Shown: piece by piece, positions 44,421-55,753 of the stretch
Layout: every line of letters starts with the position of its first letter
Numbering within the stretch: position 1 is the stretch's first letter
Source: Diplonema japonicum
Lineage: Eukaryota; Euglenozoa; Diplonemea; Diplonemida; Diplonemidae
DNA: 64,000 nt
Direction of reading: 5' to 3'
Assembly (NCBI GenBank): GCA_964019335.1
Contig: OZ025689.1
Span: forward strand, 310,001-374,000
The notes under the pieces: generated by a model
What the model was told of the DNA's origin: nothing
The model's input: only the letters and a program-made list of their open reading frames with translations
The model's database searches: none
Program-made: the position numbers and the translations under genes

Positions 44421-46226
44421 TCAGATAAGCGACTCCTCGTAGAGGGAAGGGGCAGATAGCCCAAGAAGGTTAATGTAGGTGGCGGTGACGTTGGCAAGAC
44501 CAGGGGTTTTGGAAAGCGAGGCATCGGGTTTGAATTTCAATGAGCTAGGGATGTCCCCCCCAATGCATACAGGAACAGGTGCAAGGGTGTGCGATTTGCA
44601 CTGAACAAGGGTGCCATCCTCGTGCTTTTGCGGCGCGAAAGTTTTTTTCTCACGTTGAACCATGTCATCAGCGTTGCCATGGTCGGAAGTGACAAGCCAT
44701 CTACCACCTGCAGCTTCGACTTCTTTAAGCAGCTCCCCAAGGCAATCATCAACAATCTCACAAGCATCTATAGTTGCCTTAAGATTCCCCGTGTGCCCCA
44801 CCATGTCAGGATTGGCATAGTTAACTCTAATCATATCGAACTTACCAGATTTTATCGCTTCAACAGCAATGGCGGTGACCTCCTTCGCCTTCATCGCTGG
44901 CTTCTCGTCAAACACTACCTTGTCAGAAGGCTCCTCATAGTATGTTTCCATGTCGGTGTCGATGTAGCCAGACTTGTTCCCATTCCAGAAGAATGTAACA
45001 TGACCGAATTTTTGAGTTTCGGAAACAGCGAAGGATTTGATCCCGTTGGCGCAGAGGTAGGTGCCTGACACGTTGGTGATGGACGGTGCGGGGACGAGGA
45101 AGTTCGTTGGGAGCTTGAGGTCTCCGTCGTACTGCATCATCCCTAGGAAGTTCACCTTCGGGAACCTTGTCCTGTCGAATGCGTTGAACTCCTCGTACTC
45201 AAAAGCCTTGCTCAGCTGGATCATCCTGTCCGACCTGAAGTTAAATATGCACACGGAGTCCCCGTCCTCAATGGTCCCGACTGGGTTCCCCTCTGTGTCG
45301 ACGCACACGAATGGTTCCAAGAACTGGTCGGAACCATGCTTGCCTTCGGTTTTTTTCAATGTAGCGAGCGCCTCAGTGAAGCTTGAAAATTTGTGCGGAG
45401 CATCACCAAGAACATGAGCCTTCCAACCTCTTTCCACAATGTTCCAGTCTGCTTCGTACCTGTCCATTGTGACGTGCATTCTACCACCACCGCTGGCGAC
45501 CTTCACATCGCTGTCCTTGATGTTCGAGAGGAACTCGGCGAGTTCAGCCGCGTACTCTACCGAGGTACCGTCGACGACGTCACGGCCGTCTGTAAGGAGG
45601 TGAAGTCTGATCTTTTTGCAGCCTTGTTCCACCGCGGATGTGATCATGGCAAGGAGCTGGTCCATCCTGGCATGCACGCCGCCCTTTGTTAAAAGCCCGA
45701 TGAGGTGAAGCGTGTTTGAAGGAAACGCGGCTTTCAAGTGGTTCCAACCTGTTGACGAAAACATAGATTTGTCAGCAATTGCATTATCGACAAGCTTTGC
45801 ACCTTGATCGACTACCTGACCGGATCCAAGGGCATTGTGCCCAACTTCGGAGTTTCCCATGTCGTCCTTTGTGGGAAGCCCGACAGCATGGCCGTGTGCT
45901 AGGACTGTGCGTGCACGGCCTTCGACGGACATTAGCCTGTCGTAGGTAGGTGTCTTTGCGGAGTGGACTGCGTTGTACTCGTCCTTTATGGTAGACTCAC
46001 CCCATCCGTCTAGAATGCAAACGATGACGGGCTTTGTGGCTTTGGGGATTGTGGGGTGAGCCAGAAGCATGTACTCCTTCTTCTTCTTCAACTCTTGCAG
46101 GTATTCAATGCAAAAATTCAAAGGGTCCGCGGGCTTCCCTGCTAGTACCGAGTTTAACATGTCGTCGACAATTGTTGGAAAGCCGTGCTGCTTCAGATAT
46201 GCCACGTCTATGGGATTGGACGACAT
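44421..46226 (-). CDS. gpmI: Cofactor-independent phosphoglycerate mutase with N-terminal RIIa/DPY-30-like domain
   Basis: 601 aa from the ATG at 46226, which follows an A-rich leader. Residues about 1-50 (VAYLKQHGFPTIVDDMLN, then AGKPADPLNFCIEYLQELKK) match the RIIa/DPY-30 dimerisation-docking fold. The remainder is a full iPGM: metal-binding ILDGWG, the nucleophilic serine in DDMGNSEVGHNALGSG, HVTMDRYEADWNIVERGW, FNFRSDR and the metal-binding TSDHGNADDM. It interconverts 3- and 2-phosphoglycerate using two divalent metal ions (usually Mn2+) and no 2,3-BPG. The extra domain is unusual. In known proteins this fold dimerises and binds amphipathic helices of anchoring proteins, often in axonemes. 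I infer that the enzyme is tethered, possibly in the flagellum. Confidence 0.9.
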   Translation of the reverse strand: MSSNPIDVAYLKQHGFPTIVDDMLNSVLAGKPADPLNFCIEYLQELKKKKEYMLLAHPTIPKATKPVIVCILDGWGESTIKDEYNAVHSAKTPTYDRLMSVEGRARTVLAHGHAVGLPTKDDMGNSEVGHNALGSGQVVDQGAKLVDNAIADKSMFSSTGWNHLKAAFPSNTLHLIGLLTKGGVHARMDQLLAMITSAVEQGCKKIRLHLLTDGRDVVDGTSVEYAAELAEFLSNIKDSDVKVASGGGRMHVTMDRYEADWNIVERGWKAHVLGDAPHKFSSFTEALATLKKTEGKHGSDQFLEPFVCVDTEGNPVGTIEDGDSVCIFNFRSDRMIQLSKAFEYEEFNAFDRTRFPKVNFLGMMQYDGDLKLPTNFLVPAPSITNVSGTYLCANGIKSFAVSETQKFGHVTFFWNGNKSGYIDTDMETYYEEPSDKVVFDEKPAMKAKEVTAIAVEAIKSGKFDMIRVNYANPDMVGHTGNLKATIDACEIVDDCLGELLKEVEAAGGRWLVTSDHGNADDMVQREKKTFAPQKHEDGTLVQCKSHTLAPVPVCIGGDIPSSLKFKPDASLSKTPGLANVTATYINLLGLSAPSLYEESLI

Positions 46227-46985
46227 TTCTTTTTTTTTTTTTTTTCTTCTTCTTCTTTTTTTTTTCCTCTTTGCTGTCAAGTTTTTGTTTTTACTTGGTA
46301 TTAGGGGAAAGAGGGTATAGAAAAAAAAAAAAAAATGGGGGTAATAAAAAAAAAATAAATAAAAGTAACGAGGCAAGATGGGATGGGGGAGGGGGGAGAA
46401 GAGAAAGAGAGGGACCTGCTGAATTGAGATTTCTTTTTTGGGGAGGGCAAGCATTATTTTTTTCTCTCTCTTAAAAAAAGGGAAAAAAAAAAAAAAAAAA
46501 AGGGTGTCTTTGTTTCTATTGTCAAAATTTTTACCTTACCGCATTTAGACTTAACATGAAAACGATTTTTTTTTACCCACCCACTGTTTGTTCTATAGTT
46601 ATTCTTTTCTAATTAATTTTGTACTAAGCTTTCTTGGGCTCCGGAGCTACATAAAATAACCCCGGTTTATCCATTTCAAATATTTTCCGTTCCAAAAAAA
46701 AAAACTTTTTTTTTCTTTCCGTACTAAGCAAAATGCGGTACTAGTTTCCTAAATACTGTACACGTTTTCTTTTTTTTCTTTTTCTTTTCTTCTTCCTCTC
46801 TTCTCCTCTTCCTTTTCTTTGGGGGGGGGGGACCTTATGAGGTTTATGAAGAAAAAAAGAATCGAAAGCAAGGCCACATCGCAATAAAAAAAAAGGGGGG
46901 GGGGAAGAGCGAAAGGGCGGGAAAGTAAAAAAAAGAAATAATAATCGAGGGTGGGAGAATGAGTGAAAGGGGAGAGAAGAAAGGG

Positions 46986-47019
<34 letters not shown>

Positions 47020-48095
47020 TAATGTCTATTCTGCAGCCCATGACAGGCATACACCATTGCTCTTGATAACACTTGCTGTTATCTACTGCTAACGGAAAGA
47101 GGAGAAACAAAAAGAAGAAGGGGGAGAAAGGAAAGAGGGAATGCCGGTACTTTTATATATTTATTTTTGGAGGAAGGGGATGCAAAAAGAAGAAAAAAAA
47201 AAAAAGGAGAAAAAAACTAACTGAAAATCCGTATCAAAAAAAAGAAAAAAGGGGGAGGGCGTTAAAGATTGGCAAGAAAAAATAAAATAATAAAAAAAAA
47301 AGAGTTTTCTTTCAATCCAGCTTCAATTTCAGCAGTTTTCCAGAACCTCTTTCAGGTTGTCCTTTTTTCATTAGTCTGAGGCGGGTGTACTCATATCAGT
47401 CGGCATCAGTAGCAAACCTGGGCAACCCCTCTCCTTTAAGTTTCAAGAGGAGGTACTTTTTGCAACGAAGTCGGATGTAAAAAAAAAAAAATAAGGAGGG
47501 GGGGAACAGAGGAACTTGCCCCGTGGGGGTAGAAAAAAAAACCCTCTTTCCCCCCCCCATTTTTTTCTTTCGAAAACTTTTTTTTAAAAGGGGTACCAAC
47601 CTTAGGGGCGAAAAAATACACTCGAATAAAAAAAAATTGGTATAAAAAAATCTCATAGCAAGTCCAACAACTGGCCCTTTTTCTCATCCCGTTCTTTAGT
47701 CTGAGTTGGGCTGAGTGATGGTGCCTGCGCCCGTGGTGGGGGGTTACGTGGGGGTGGGTCCTGTGTTGAAGTTTTTTTTGGGGGAGTAAAAAAAAGCTAT
47801 TCTTTTAAGTATGCGTTTTGCGCTCACCGGCCGAGCTCACCGTTGTCCCCGTTCTGGACCCTGCCCGCGATGGGTATGCAGTGCACGCATCCCTCAGCGT
47901 GACCACCAACAGGGCTCTCGGCTTGTCTTGGCATCCCTTGGGCACCACCCCGTGGAACGTCGTCGCATTCGGCATGGTAGCCGGTCGAGGCCCGCGTGCT
48001 CTGTCTTGCCCCAGCTCAGAGGCACTCTCCCTCCGCCAGAAGCTCAAAAAAAAAAAAAAAAAAGAAAAAAAACTCAAAGTGCAGGACAAACCCCC
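46227..48095. other. Intergenic region with one unassigned candidate exon
   Basis: Mostly A/T and G homopolymers (T36 near 46987-47018, A18 near 46482). The exception is a GC-rich block at about 47822-48050, bounded by poly(A/T). On the minus strand it is open for about 80 codons and includes MPNATTFHGVVPKGCQDKPR and ALLVVTLRD. It follows a T-rich tract ending in an acceptor-like ttgag. It could be a 3' exon of an unknown gene, an alternative formin exon or a retroposed fragment. Confidence 0.35.
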
Positions 48096-48113
48096 TCATG
48101 GAGGGCCGCCCTT

Positions 48114-48155
<42 letters not shown>

Positions 48156-50698
48156 AACATACCCGTGCAGAAGGCCTGGGCCTGACCGGAATAGGGGCAG
48201 CTGCCATCTTCGACATGACATGTTTATCGTGTTGTGACTGCTGGGGTTTCACCTGCGTCTTTTGCGCGTTGCCGGAGGCCGATTTCCTTCCCTTCTTCTT
48301 CATCAGCTTGTCATGCGACGCCTTGAACTGCGCCACGAACTTCGCAAGGTTCCCCATCCACATGTTCACCTCTGAAATCTTGGCGTTGGGGCCCTCACCG
48401 AAGTATGTCAGCAGCTCCACGACGCTCTTCTTCCAAGCCTCGTAACGGGCGTCGAGTTTTTCCAACATGGGTGCTGCGAAGTCGTAGTGGTTCCCCATGA
48501 CCTCTTTAAATCTAGCATCGCAGCTGTCTTTCTTCAACACCCTCTCGATCATTTGCACACCCCCCTTCAGCTCTCGGTAGTCCGCTTCTAGTATTCCCAG
48601 ATCGACGCTCGCAAGCACCTTAGCTTCCTTGAGGTCATCTGTGAAGCTTATCAAATTTTCGTCTACCTTCGAAATGTGGCACACGCTCCAGTCCAGAAAC
48701 GTCTCGTTATTGCTCGTTTTAATATTTTGCATCTTCAGCAGATCTTCCACTCGGATGCCCTTCGCCCCGTTGTCCCCCAACCCGTTCAGATGGTTGCCCA
48801 GCGTCAGGATAATCGACAGCACCTTCGACACCTGCTGGTTCGATCTCACCTCCGTGATGAACGTCTCGAACCTCATGATGCTAGCCTCCAACTGGTTATG
48901 CATATTCACAAATTTCAGCTGTGCCCTCCAGCACTTCAACCTCACCTCGAACCCAGCGTAGTTGCTCACCATGTGGAAAAACCTGATGACATCGTCCTCT
49001 TCCGCCAGTTCCTGCGGCGTCAGGTTCTTCACCGCCTTGATCTCCTCATCAGTCGGGCACTGCTGGATCATGCCCTCCACAAGGTCCTCGCTGAAGAAGT
49101 TGGGGTCCAAGTCCCGCACCTTTTCCTTGATCTCCATCTCCGACGCCTTGAGCCACGTCAGGTAGATGCCGACGGTGAGGTCCCTTTGGTTGTCGATCAA
49201 TTTCTTTTTTATGGGCGCCCTGGCCTTTCTCGGCTCGGCCTTCTTCTTTGCAAAGGCGCCTGTGAGCTCGGCGCTGATGTCGTCGGAAAGGGTGTACGCT
49301 TCGTTGAAGAGGGTCCCTTCACCGTCGGCAATGCCTTTGAAACCAAAGCGTTTGGCTTTGATCACACCAGGTGCCCCAGGGGGAGGCGGAGGCGGGGGTG
49401 CACCCTTACCTGGAGGAGGAGGAGGAGGTGGTGCACCGCTCGGAGGAGGAGGAGGAGGAGGAGCGCCGCCTTTACCTGCAGGAGGAGGAGGAGGAGGGGC
49501 ACCCGGTGCGCCAGGCGGCAAAGGTGCCCCAGGAACAGGGGGACGAGGAACAGAAGGAGCAGGCGGTGGTCCACCGTGAACCGCAGGCGGTGCAGGGGCA
49601 CCGAATATTGGAGGTGCAAGTTGTCCTTTAGCACCGCCAGGAGGAGGCGCCGCCATTGTAGGGGGCGTGCCCGGTGCCCCAGTCTTCCCTGCAGTGGGCG
49701 GCATCCAAACCTGCTGCTGTTTAGGAGCCGGGTTGATGTTATGGGAACTGCCCTTTGCGTTTAGCTTTGCGTGCGACTCCAGGTCAGCACAAGATAGACC
49801 CCACGACTTGAGAGCCCTTTTGGTTTTCACAGCGTTGTTGATGGTCTCAGCAAACTTCTTCTGGCCTCTTGGCTCCAGTCCTTTGATGTGGTTCTTGAAA
49901 GCCACTTCTTTCTTCGGGGAAAGATTGAGGGGACCAGAGGGCCGCCTTTGTTGGTCTATCATGTATTCTGCGATGTCGTCGTCCATTCTGCTGTCGCTAT
50001 CGTCGCTGGGGCAGTCCGAGGCGGGATCGTCTTCGCTTTCACTGTAGCCCTGGTACTCTTCGGTGTTGGTCTCCATGATGAAGGTGGTGGCAAGTTCAGG
50101 CCGTCCGTCGCAAAGCATGACTGCGTTGAGGACCTGATCGATGGGGATGTAGGAAAAGATTTCGTTGTGCAGCCTGTCGGCAGTTGACTTGTCACGCTCC
50201 TCTTGCGACATCACCTGGTCGTCTTTCGACCTCTCGAGTGCATTGCTCATGTCGTTCGCGAACTGTGTTTTCCCGGATGACGTGGCGATCCCTGAGTTTC
50301 TTCGCTGGAGCCTCTCCTGTTCGATCTCCTTTTCTTTCAGCGTACCTGCGTACAGTGTACACGCCCCCTGTTTTTGTTTTTTTGTTTTGTTTTTGTTTTT
50401 TTGTCCAAACCACACACCTGAACATCGTTCTCCACCAACCCGAGATAAGTCTTAGCTTCATCGTCCGAGATCCCGGGGAACTTCTTTCGCATCCCCACCA
50501 CTCCTGCTCGTTCGGGGCCAGCTACGACGTCGAGCTGTTTCCTGCAAGCTGTTTCATCTTTAGTCCCCGCCCACTGTTTTTTTTTTTTTTCTTCTTTTTT
50601 TTTTTCTCCTTTTTTCTAAAGCATACAATATCCTGCACGACGTCCGGTGGTAGCAAGTACTCCTTGCTGAGCGTTTGTACAGCCTGCGCTCCAGACAT
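48096..50698 (-). CDS. Formin with FH1 and FH2 domains
   Basis: Four exons: 50698-50627, 50573-50418, 50367-48163 and 48110-48096, giving 815 aa with all phases 0. The N-terminal 250 residues are helical and not assigned. The FH1 region (about residues 300-420) has many PPPPPPP tracts for profilin-actin. The FH2 domain then includes LDPNFFSEDLVEGMIQQCPT, LKFVNMHNQLEASIMRFE, ILTLGNHLNGLGDNGAKGIR and ELLTYFGEG. It nucleates and elongates actin filaments. No C-terminal DAD is obvious. Introns 1 and 2 are A-rich (53 and 50 nt) and end in ACAG. Intron 3 is GTATGTTTC, a long T run, then GAAG. The final exon adds only GGPP and is the least certain part. Confidence 0.85.
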
Positions 50699-50777
50699 TT
50701 TGCCTCCCACTGGGTTGGGGGGGGGGGGGTAAATAGTTAATCCAAATAGAACATTGACAAAGGAGAAACAAAATAGT

Positions 50778-52772
50778 CTAGTCTGATGGGCTGCTCACAC
50801 AACTCTTGAGAAGGACGAAGTCTGGGTGCGACTCCAAGAGGAAGCCGTTGAAAATGAGCGTCTCTGAGAGAAGCGAGACAGCAGACGAAGTGTGCGTGTT
50901 GTGCACAGGGAACAAGATATTTGTCTTTATCGCGGCAATGACATGGGAGATCCAATGGGGCGGGGACTCGGACGGGATACTGAAGAGGAGCCTCTCCAAA
51001 GAAGTCATGCTAGGCGCCCTGAGAGGGATGTACGGGTGCAGAGCAAAGCTTACAAGGACAGAACCTGCAGCGTCCATAAACGGCTTGAAGCCCTGTTCAG
51101 AAAGACCTGCGGCAGCATCTCCCAGCAGTTCAAGTGCCTTCACCTCCATCTTCCTCCTTTCGATGCTTGCTTCGGAGGGATCAGCGCTGTTTAGCACTTC
51201 AAAAGCCATCTTCAGCACCTCGCCCACCCCGGGTAAGTCGTCCCCCCTAACAAGGATCATTTTGCAGTAGAAGGAAAGGGCAGCGCATGTGAGATGCATG
51301 TCTTGTGCTGAGAGGTACTTCGCTGCGCTCTGCACACACCCCGTCACGAAGCCCTCTGGTACCTCTTCTTCCACGGCGATGAGGCTCCCCCCGCACTCTA
51401 AGCCAGCTCCCGCTTCTTCTGCGTTCCCGCTGCAGATCACACCGCCCAGTCCTTCACACAAAGCACCCTGAAACCCTCCGAAAGAGCCTGCCACAAATCC
51501 TATCGCAGAGATGGCTTTCAAGATGTACGGAAGAGAAGGCGACGGTGGATTCAGAGCAGCGGTAAGAGCAGGGAGAACCTGCGGCAACAGGGGGTACACG
51601 TCGTCCGAGGAGAGTTCCTGCACAGTATGCTGCACCACAGCGGCCAGCCCGGATGTAACAGGAGCTTCCTTTTCAGCGATCAAACATGAAACCAGCTGCG
51701 GGACAGCCTCTATAAGCGGCGCAACGTTCTCATCTTCAGCATCACATGCATATACAGACCGCAGCACGTCAAGGCATTCGACGGCCGCAAGCCTTTCGTC
51801 GATTCCTAAGTTCGGGATCATAGCGACCACTTGCATGGGGAGCTTTACAGACACCGCCCGCACCTCATGTGGGCAGGCCTCCGCTACTGCGGTGAGGCAG
51901 CTGAGGTGCCCTGTTTCGAGTATCGTCTTCACGACATCGTGCTTTGCCTGTGACTTGAAGGCGACTTCTTTGAGTGCCTCAATGCAGAGTGGGTCGGACC
52001 GTGCCTTGATGAGGGCAGGGAGGATCAGTGCCACGTGCTGCGCTGGGATGCCTGACTGGAGCTGAGCATACTCCTTTATATAAGAGCCAGCTACAGACAC
52101 AAGCGCAGAGTCGGGGTCGCTGTTCAAGATTGAGAGCAGCCACTCTAGACACCCAGTGATCTGTGCTGGAGTCATGAGAGGCAGTGCAATGGGAAGGAGA
52201 GAGGCAGTCTCGAACCGTCGTGTGAGAAGGGATGTTTTACAGATGGTGTCAATAAGGGTGGTGTGCTGCGGTGGGTTGGTCTTCATGACACCTAGAACGG
52301 CTTCAACCGCCTCACAGGCCTCCTCGATTCCTTCCATGTGCCGTTCTAAGGTTTGCAATACATTGCTGGTCAGAGTCGGGCCGTCGATGAGCTGTGCCAC
52401 AGCGGAGCACCATTGCTGAGGGGTTTCAAGCTCTTTAAGTACAGCGTGGACGTCCAGTCCTTGGGCCTTTGTTGCTTCTAGGATACGCAACAACTGCTTT
52501 GTGACAGGCCGGCTGCACCCATGCATGGTACTTACGACGACGCCCTGTAAGTTTCTCACTTTGTCTTGTCCCCACTCTGCTAACACTCCTTGGATATGGT
52601 TTGCTACATAGATGACGGCCAAGAGGTGCTTGCTCGCAAGAGCCGCCCCCACCACCATGTCGGCATCGCGTGCCCAGCCTTCCTGCATCTCCCTTTCTGC
52701 AGCCGCTCGTGTCTGTGCATCTCCGTTCATGCCACGTTCGCACACACCGACCAGCCACTCTGTGGCGTTCAT
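50778..52772 (-). CDS. HEAT-like alpha-solenoid protein, possibly importin-beta-like
   Basis: Single exon, 664 aa, almost entirely helical repeats rich in Leu, Ala and Val (QVVAMIPNLGIDERLAAVEC, VYPLLPQVLPALTAALNPPS). The N-terminus (EWLVGVCERGMNGDAQTRAA) resembles the start of importin-beta family proteins, but the protein is shorter than typical karyopherins (850-1100 aa). Nuclear transport is therefore only a possibility. The start codon overlaps the stop of a 60-codon ORF by the four bases ATGA. Seven A residues precede it and encode the Lys end of that ORF. Confidence 0.6.
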   Translation of the reverse strand: MNATEWLVGVCERGMNGDAQTRAAAEREMQEGWARDADMVVGAALASKHLLAVIYVANHIQGVLAEWGQDKVRNLQGVVVSTMHGCSRPVTKQLLRILEATKAQGLDVHAVLKELETPQQWCSAVAQLIDGPTLTSNVLQTLERHMEGIEEACEAVEAVLGVMKTNPPQHTTLIDTICKTSLLTRRFETASLLPIALPLMTPAQITGCLEWLLSILNSDPDSALVSVAGSYIKEYAQLQSGIPAQHVALILPALIKARSDPLCIEALKEVAFKSQAKHDVVKTILETGHLSCLTAVAEACPHEVRAVSVKLPMQVVAMIPNLGIDERLAAVECLDVLRSVYACDAEDENVAPLIEAVPQLVSCLIAEKEAPVTSGLAAVVQHTVQELSSDDVYPLLPQVLPALTAALNPPSPSLPYILKAISAIGFVAGSFGGFQGALCEGLGGVICSGNAEEAGAGLECGGSLIAVEEEVPEGFVTGCVQSAAKYLSAQDMHLTCAALSFYCKMILVRGDDLPGVGEVLKMAFEVLNSADPSEASIERRKMEVKALELLGDAAAGLSEQGFKPFMDAAGSVLVSFALHPYIPLRAPSMTSLERLLFSIPSESPPHWISHVIAAIKTNILFPVHNTHTSSAVSLLSETLIFNGFLLESHPDFVLLKSCVSSPSD

Positions 52773-52951
52773 TTTTTTTGCTTTTTGTCTCCCCTGCTTC
52801 CTGGTAAGTTCTGTTCGATTTTCCGCTTCCTCGTCTCGATGATATCCTTCAAGAGGCTTTCGTGCTCCTTCACGATGAGCGTTGTCTTCGCAACGTGGTC
52901 CTGCATGACCTCGTCGACGGCAGCCTTGAAGGCATCCTTGGCACTGAGCAT
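52769..52951 (-). CDS. 60-aa charged ORF overlapping the next gene by ATGA
   Basis: Encodes a single amphipathic helix (AFKAAVDEVMQDHVAKTTLI) and a basic tail with RKRK and KKQKK, like a nuclear localisation signal. Its TGA (52771-52769) overlaps the ATG (52772-52770) of the HEAT-like gene. It could be a small protein on a bicistronic mRNA, an upstream ORF that regulates the HEAT-like gene, or a fragment of a missed spliced gene. No family is recognised. Confidence 0.45.
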   Translation of the reverse strand: MLSAKDAFKAAVDEVMQDHVAKTTLIVKEHESLLKDIIETRKRKIEQNLPGSRGDKKQKK

Positions 52952-53025
52952 TGTCCCTGTTTGCTGGTACTACAGAACAAGACTACAAAAAATAAAGCAG
53001 GCACACTAGCACTGGGTGTGATGGT

Positions 53026-54574
53026 CTAAAGTATGTTGGCGGAGAAGCTGAGGGGGTCTATGACATCGTCGTCATCGTCATCGCTGACATGCTCTATGGT
53101 GAATGCAGTGCTGGAGTCAGGGACGCCATCCGTGTGGCCGAGGAGGTCGTTCTCCATGAAGGAGGCAGGTGTGCGGATGCCGAATGACGACGGCGTGGGG
53201 AGGTTGGATAAACGCGGTGTCCGTGCGGCGGGTGTGCCCATTGGTGTAAGGGGCGGCGCCATGGGCGTTGCGTTTCTAGGAACAACAGGTGTCGAAGGCG
53301 TTCCAGGAGTCGGCATGAAGGACGATAGCCTCCTCCTCTTCTGCGCCTCCTCCCTCGTCAGCATCTGCTGCCCGAGCCCCGTAATCTGCACGTCGTTGTC
53401 GCTGTCCTCGTCATCCTGATCTTTCTTCGCTTTTCTCACTAACAACTTGAGCTTCATGACCAGCTTTTGCTCCATCTTTCTCAAAGCAGGTTCTGTCAAG
53501 TGCTGCGTGTGAGAGCTGCGCATTGCGTCAAGCCGTTGCAAGTGCTCCTTCACCTTCTTCCTATCGGCAAGCCTGTTTGGGGGGGGGGGGGAATAAATAA
53601 ATAAACAAAAGGCTGTGCGGCCATACACAGGTATCTGTTCGAGGTCGAAGTTCTCCAGGTACTCATGGCACGGTAGCTTGCTGTTCTCGGTGACCCTCCT
53701 GACGTGGTACCGTCTAGATGGGGTGGCAGTGGGCGTTTCGTTAATGACAGGTGTTCTGGCAGAGGACGGGGTTGAGACCTTGGCAGGGGTCTCGGGAAGC
53801 TTTGCAATGGCAGTCTTATACTCATCTGTCTCTTTGTAGGTTTCCATTTCTTCGTTGAAACGCGCTCTGTAGTCGGTGGAGGGGGAGGGAGGGGGCATAC
53901 TTATCTTCATCTGCCTTTATACTGAATCCTTTCTTCTCCTCTTCAGTAACACTTGTTTTCCACTTTTTGCCGAGCTCCCTGAACGTAATATCTATGTTTT
54001 CCCCGGCCTCCGCCCGTTTCTTCTGGTCGGCCATCCACAGGTTGTAAGCCGAGAGATTCTTTTTCGGCTTGTTGGGCATGTCGTGGTTCGCGGTTGTTTT
54101 CTTTTGTTTTTTCTTTGGAGGGGACGCCTTCATCCTAGGGCTGGATGTGCTTGTTGTCATTTTCTCTTGTTTCTCCTCCTCCTTCTCCTCTTCTTCGTCG
54201 TCGCTTTCGAGAACCAGGGATCGCTTTTTGGACCTCTTCTCTTTCTTATCCTTATCCTTTTTGTCTTTTTTGTCTTTTTTGTCTTTCTTGTCCTTCTTCT
54301 TTTTTTCCTTAGGTCGTTCGTCTGTTTTTTTTTTTTTAAAAGGGGGGGGCGTACCCTCGCTGATCTCAAATTCCATGTCGTACTGGCTGTACGTCAGCTC
54401 TTCGGCTGTCGGCTCCTGTTCTTCTTTGTTGTTCTCCTCCTTTTCGTTTTCTTCCCCTCCCGTTCCGTTTCCTTCTTTTGGCTGTTCTTCCTCTGTTGTC
54501 TGCGAGGCCTCGTGTGGTAGTTCCTCCTCTGTGATCTGTGGGGCCATCTGTTCGGTCGCTCCTGATCCCTCCAT
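53026..54574 (-). CDS. HMG-box protein
   Basis: Exons 54574-53901, 53866-53627 and 53572-53026 give 486 aa. The N-terminus is acidic, followed by a long Lys/Asp tract (KKKKDKKDKKDKKDKKDKDK). The HMG box (about residues 185-245) reads KPKKNLSAYNLWMADQKKRA, ITFRELGKKWKTSVTEEEKK and, across the first splice, DEDKARFNEEMETY. The second half is Thr/Pro-rich with repeated TP dipeptides, possible phosphorylation sites. The role is DNA bending or chromatin, from the family. Intron 1 is 34 nt and intron 2 is 54 nt with C12. Inside exon 1, 54322-54354 looks like a further 33-nt intron (GTACG, C8, T4, A13, CAG). Its length keeps the frame, so it may or may not be spliced. Confidence 0.8.
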
Positions 54575-55712
54575 TTGTTTAAAAGACGTGCGTCTCACCA
54601 CCCAACCCTTTTTTATTTTTTATTTTTTTTTTCCTTTTCTTTTAAATTCTATGCAAATCCTGGATGTTAAATATATTAATTATTTCTCCGCAATTGCAGA
54701 ATATAAAACGAGAATGGACCCCCTTTGTTTTTTTATTTTTATTTTTTTATTTGTTTTTTTTCCGGAAAGGAAAGAGGGGGAGGGGGTATTTAAAGAAAGT
54801 ACGGAGAAAAGGGGGGTGGATGCATGGGGTGTGCCCACTGCCCTTCCCCCCTGGTCATCCCTCTTTCTGGCGCATGGAAGGGGGAGTTTTCTTTTTTTGC
54901 TTTTGTTCTTCTTTTTTTTTCTTCTTTTTCTTGAAACTAGAGAGGAAAAGAATCGGGGAGAGAAATAAATAAGCTGACATAAGTTAAAGTAGTGCACACG
55001 CAACAATAGGGAAAAAGAAAAGAAAAAAAAAAAAGAAGGGGGTAAAAAAAAAAATTGAGAGGGACTTAGGAGAGGAGGGTTGAAGTAGAGGGAGTAAAAA
55101 GCTATTCTTTCTCCCCCATTCTTCGGGGTCTTTTTTTTTCTTCTTTTTTTTTTTTCCTTCTAGGATTCGTTTTCTCGTAAAAAAAAAAAAAAAGTCCTCT
55201 CATTCACTTCCTCATTTTTTTTTCTTGCTTGTTCCTTTAGAGCTGTTCCCTCGTTTTTTTTTTTTTTTTTTTTTTTTTTTCTTTCGCCAAAGAAAATAAC
55301 CGTGGTGTCCGAAACAACACTCTTTTCCTGATAACCCTCTTTTTTTTTTTTTTTAAACCAAGTTTATTCCAATTTAAGTTTATTTGAATTTTTTTTTCTT
55401 AGATTCCCTCTAGAAAAAAAAGAAGAAACAAAAGAAAAAAAAGGAAAACGAAATAATAAATAAAAAAAATCACATGAAAACACACCACGCGCATGCCAAA
55501 ATAAAAAATAGAAGGAATAATTTAAAAAAAAAATCTTTTTTTTTTTGGAAAACACACAAAGATGCGAGAACAGCATTTGAATTATATATAAAAAAAAGGA
55601 GCAGAAGAAGAAGAATGGGAAGTGGGAGAAGAGGGGATGAAAAAAAAAAAAGAAAATAATACGGAAAAAAAAAAAAAAAAAAAAAAAAAAGAAGGGGTGG
55701 AATGGGAATAAC

Positions 55713-55753
<41 letters not shown>

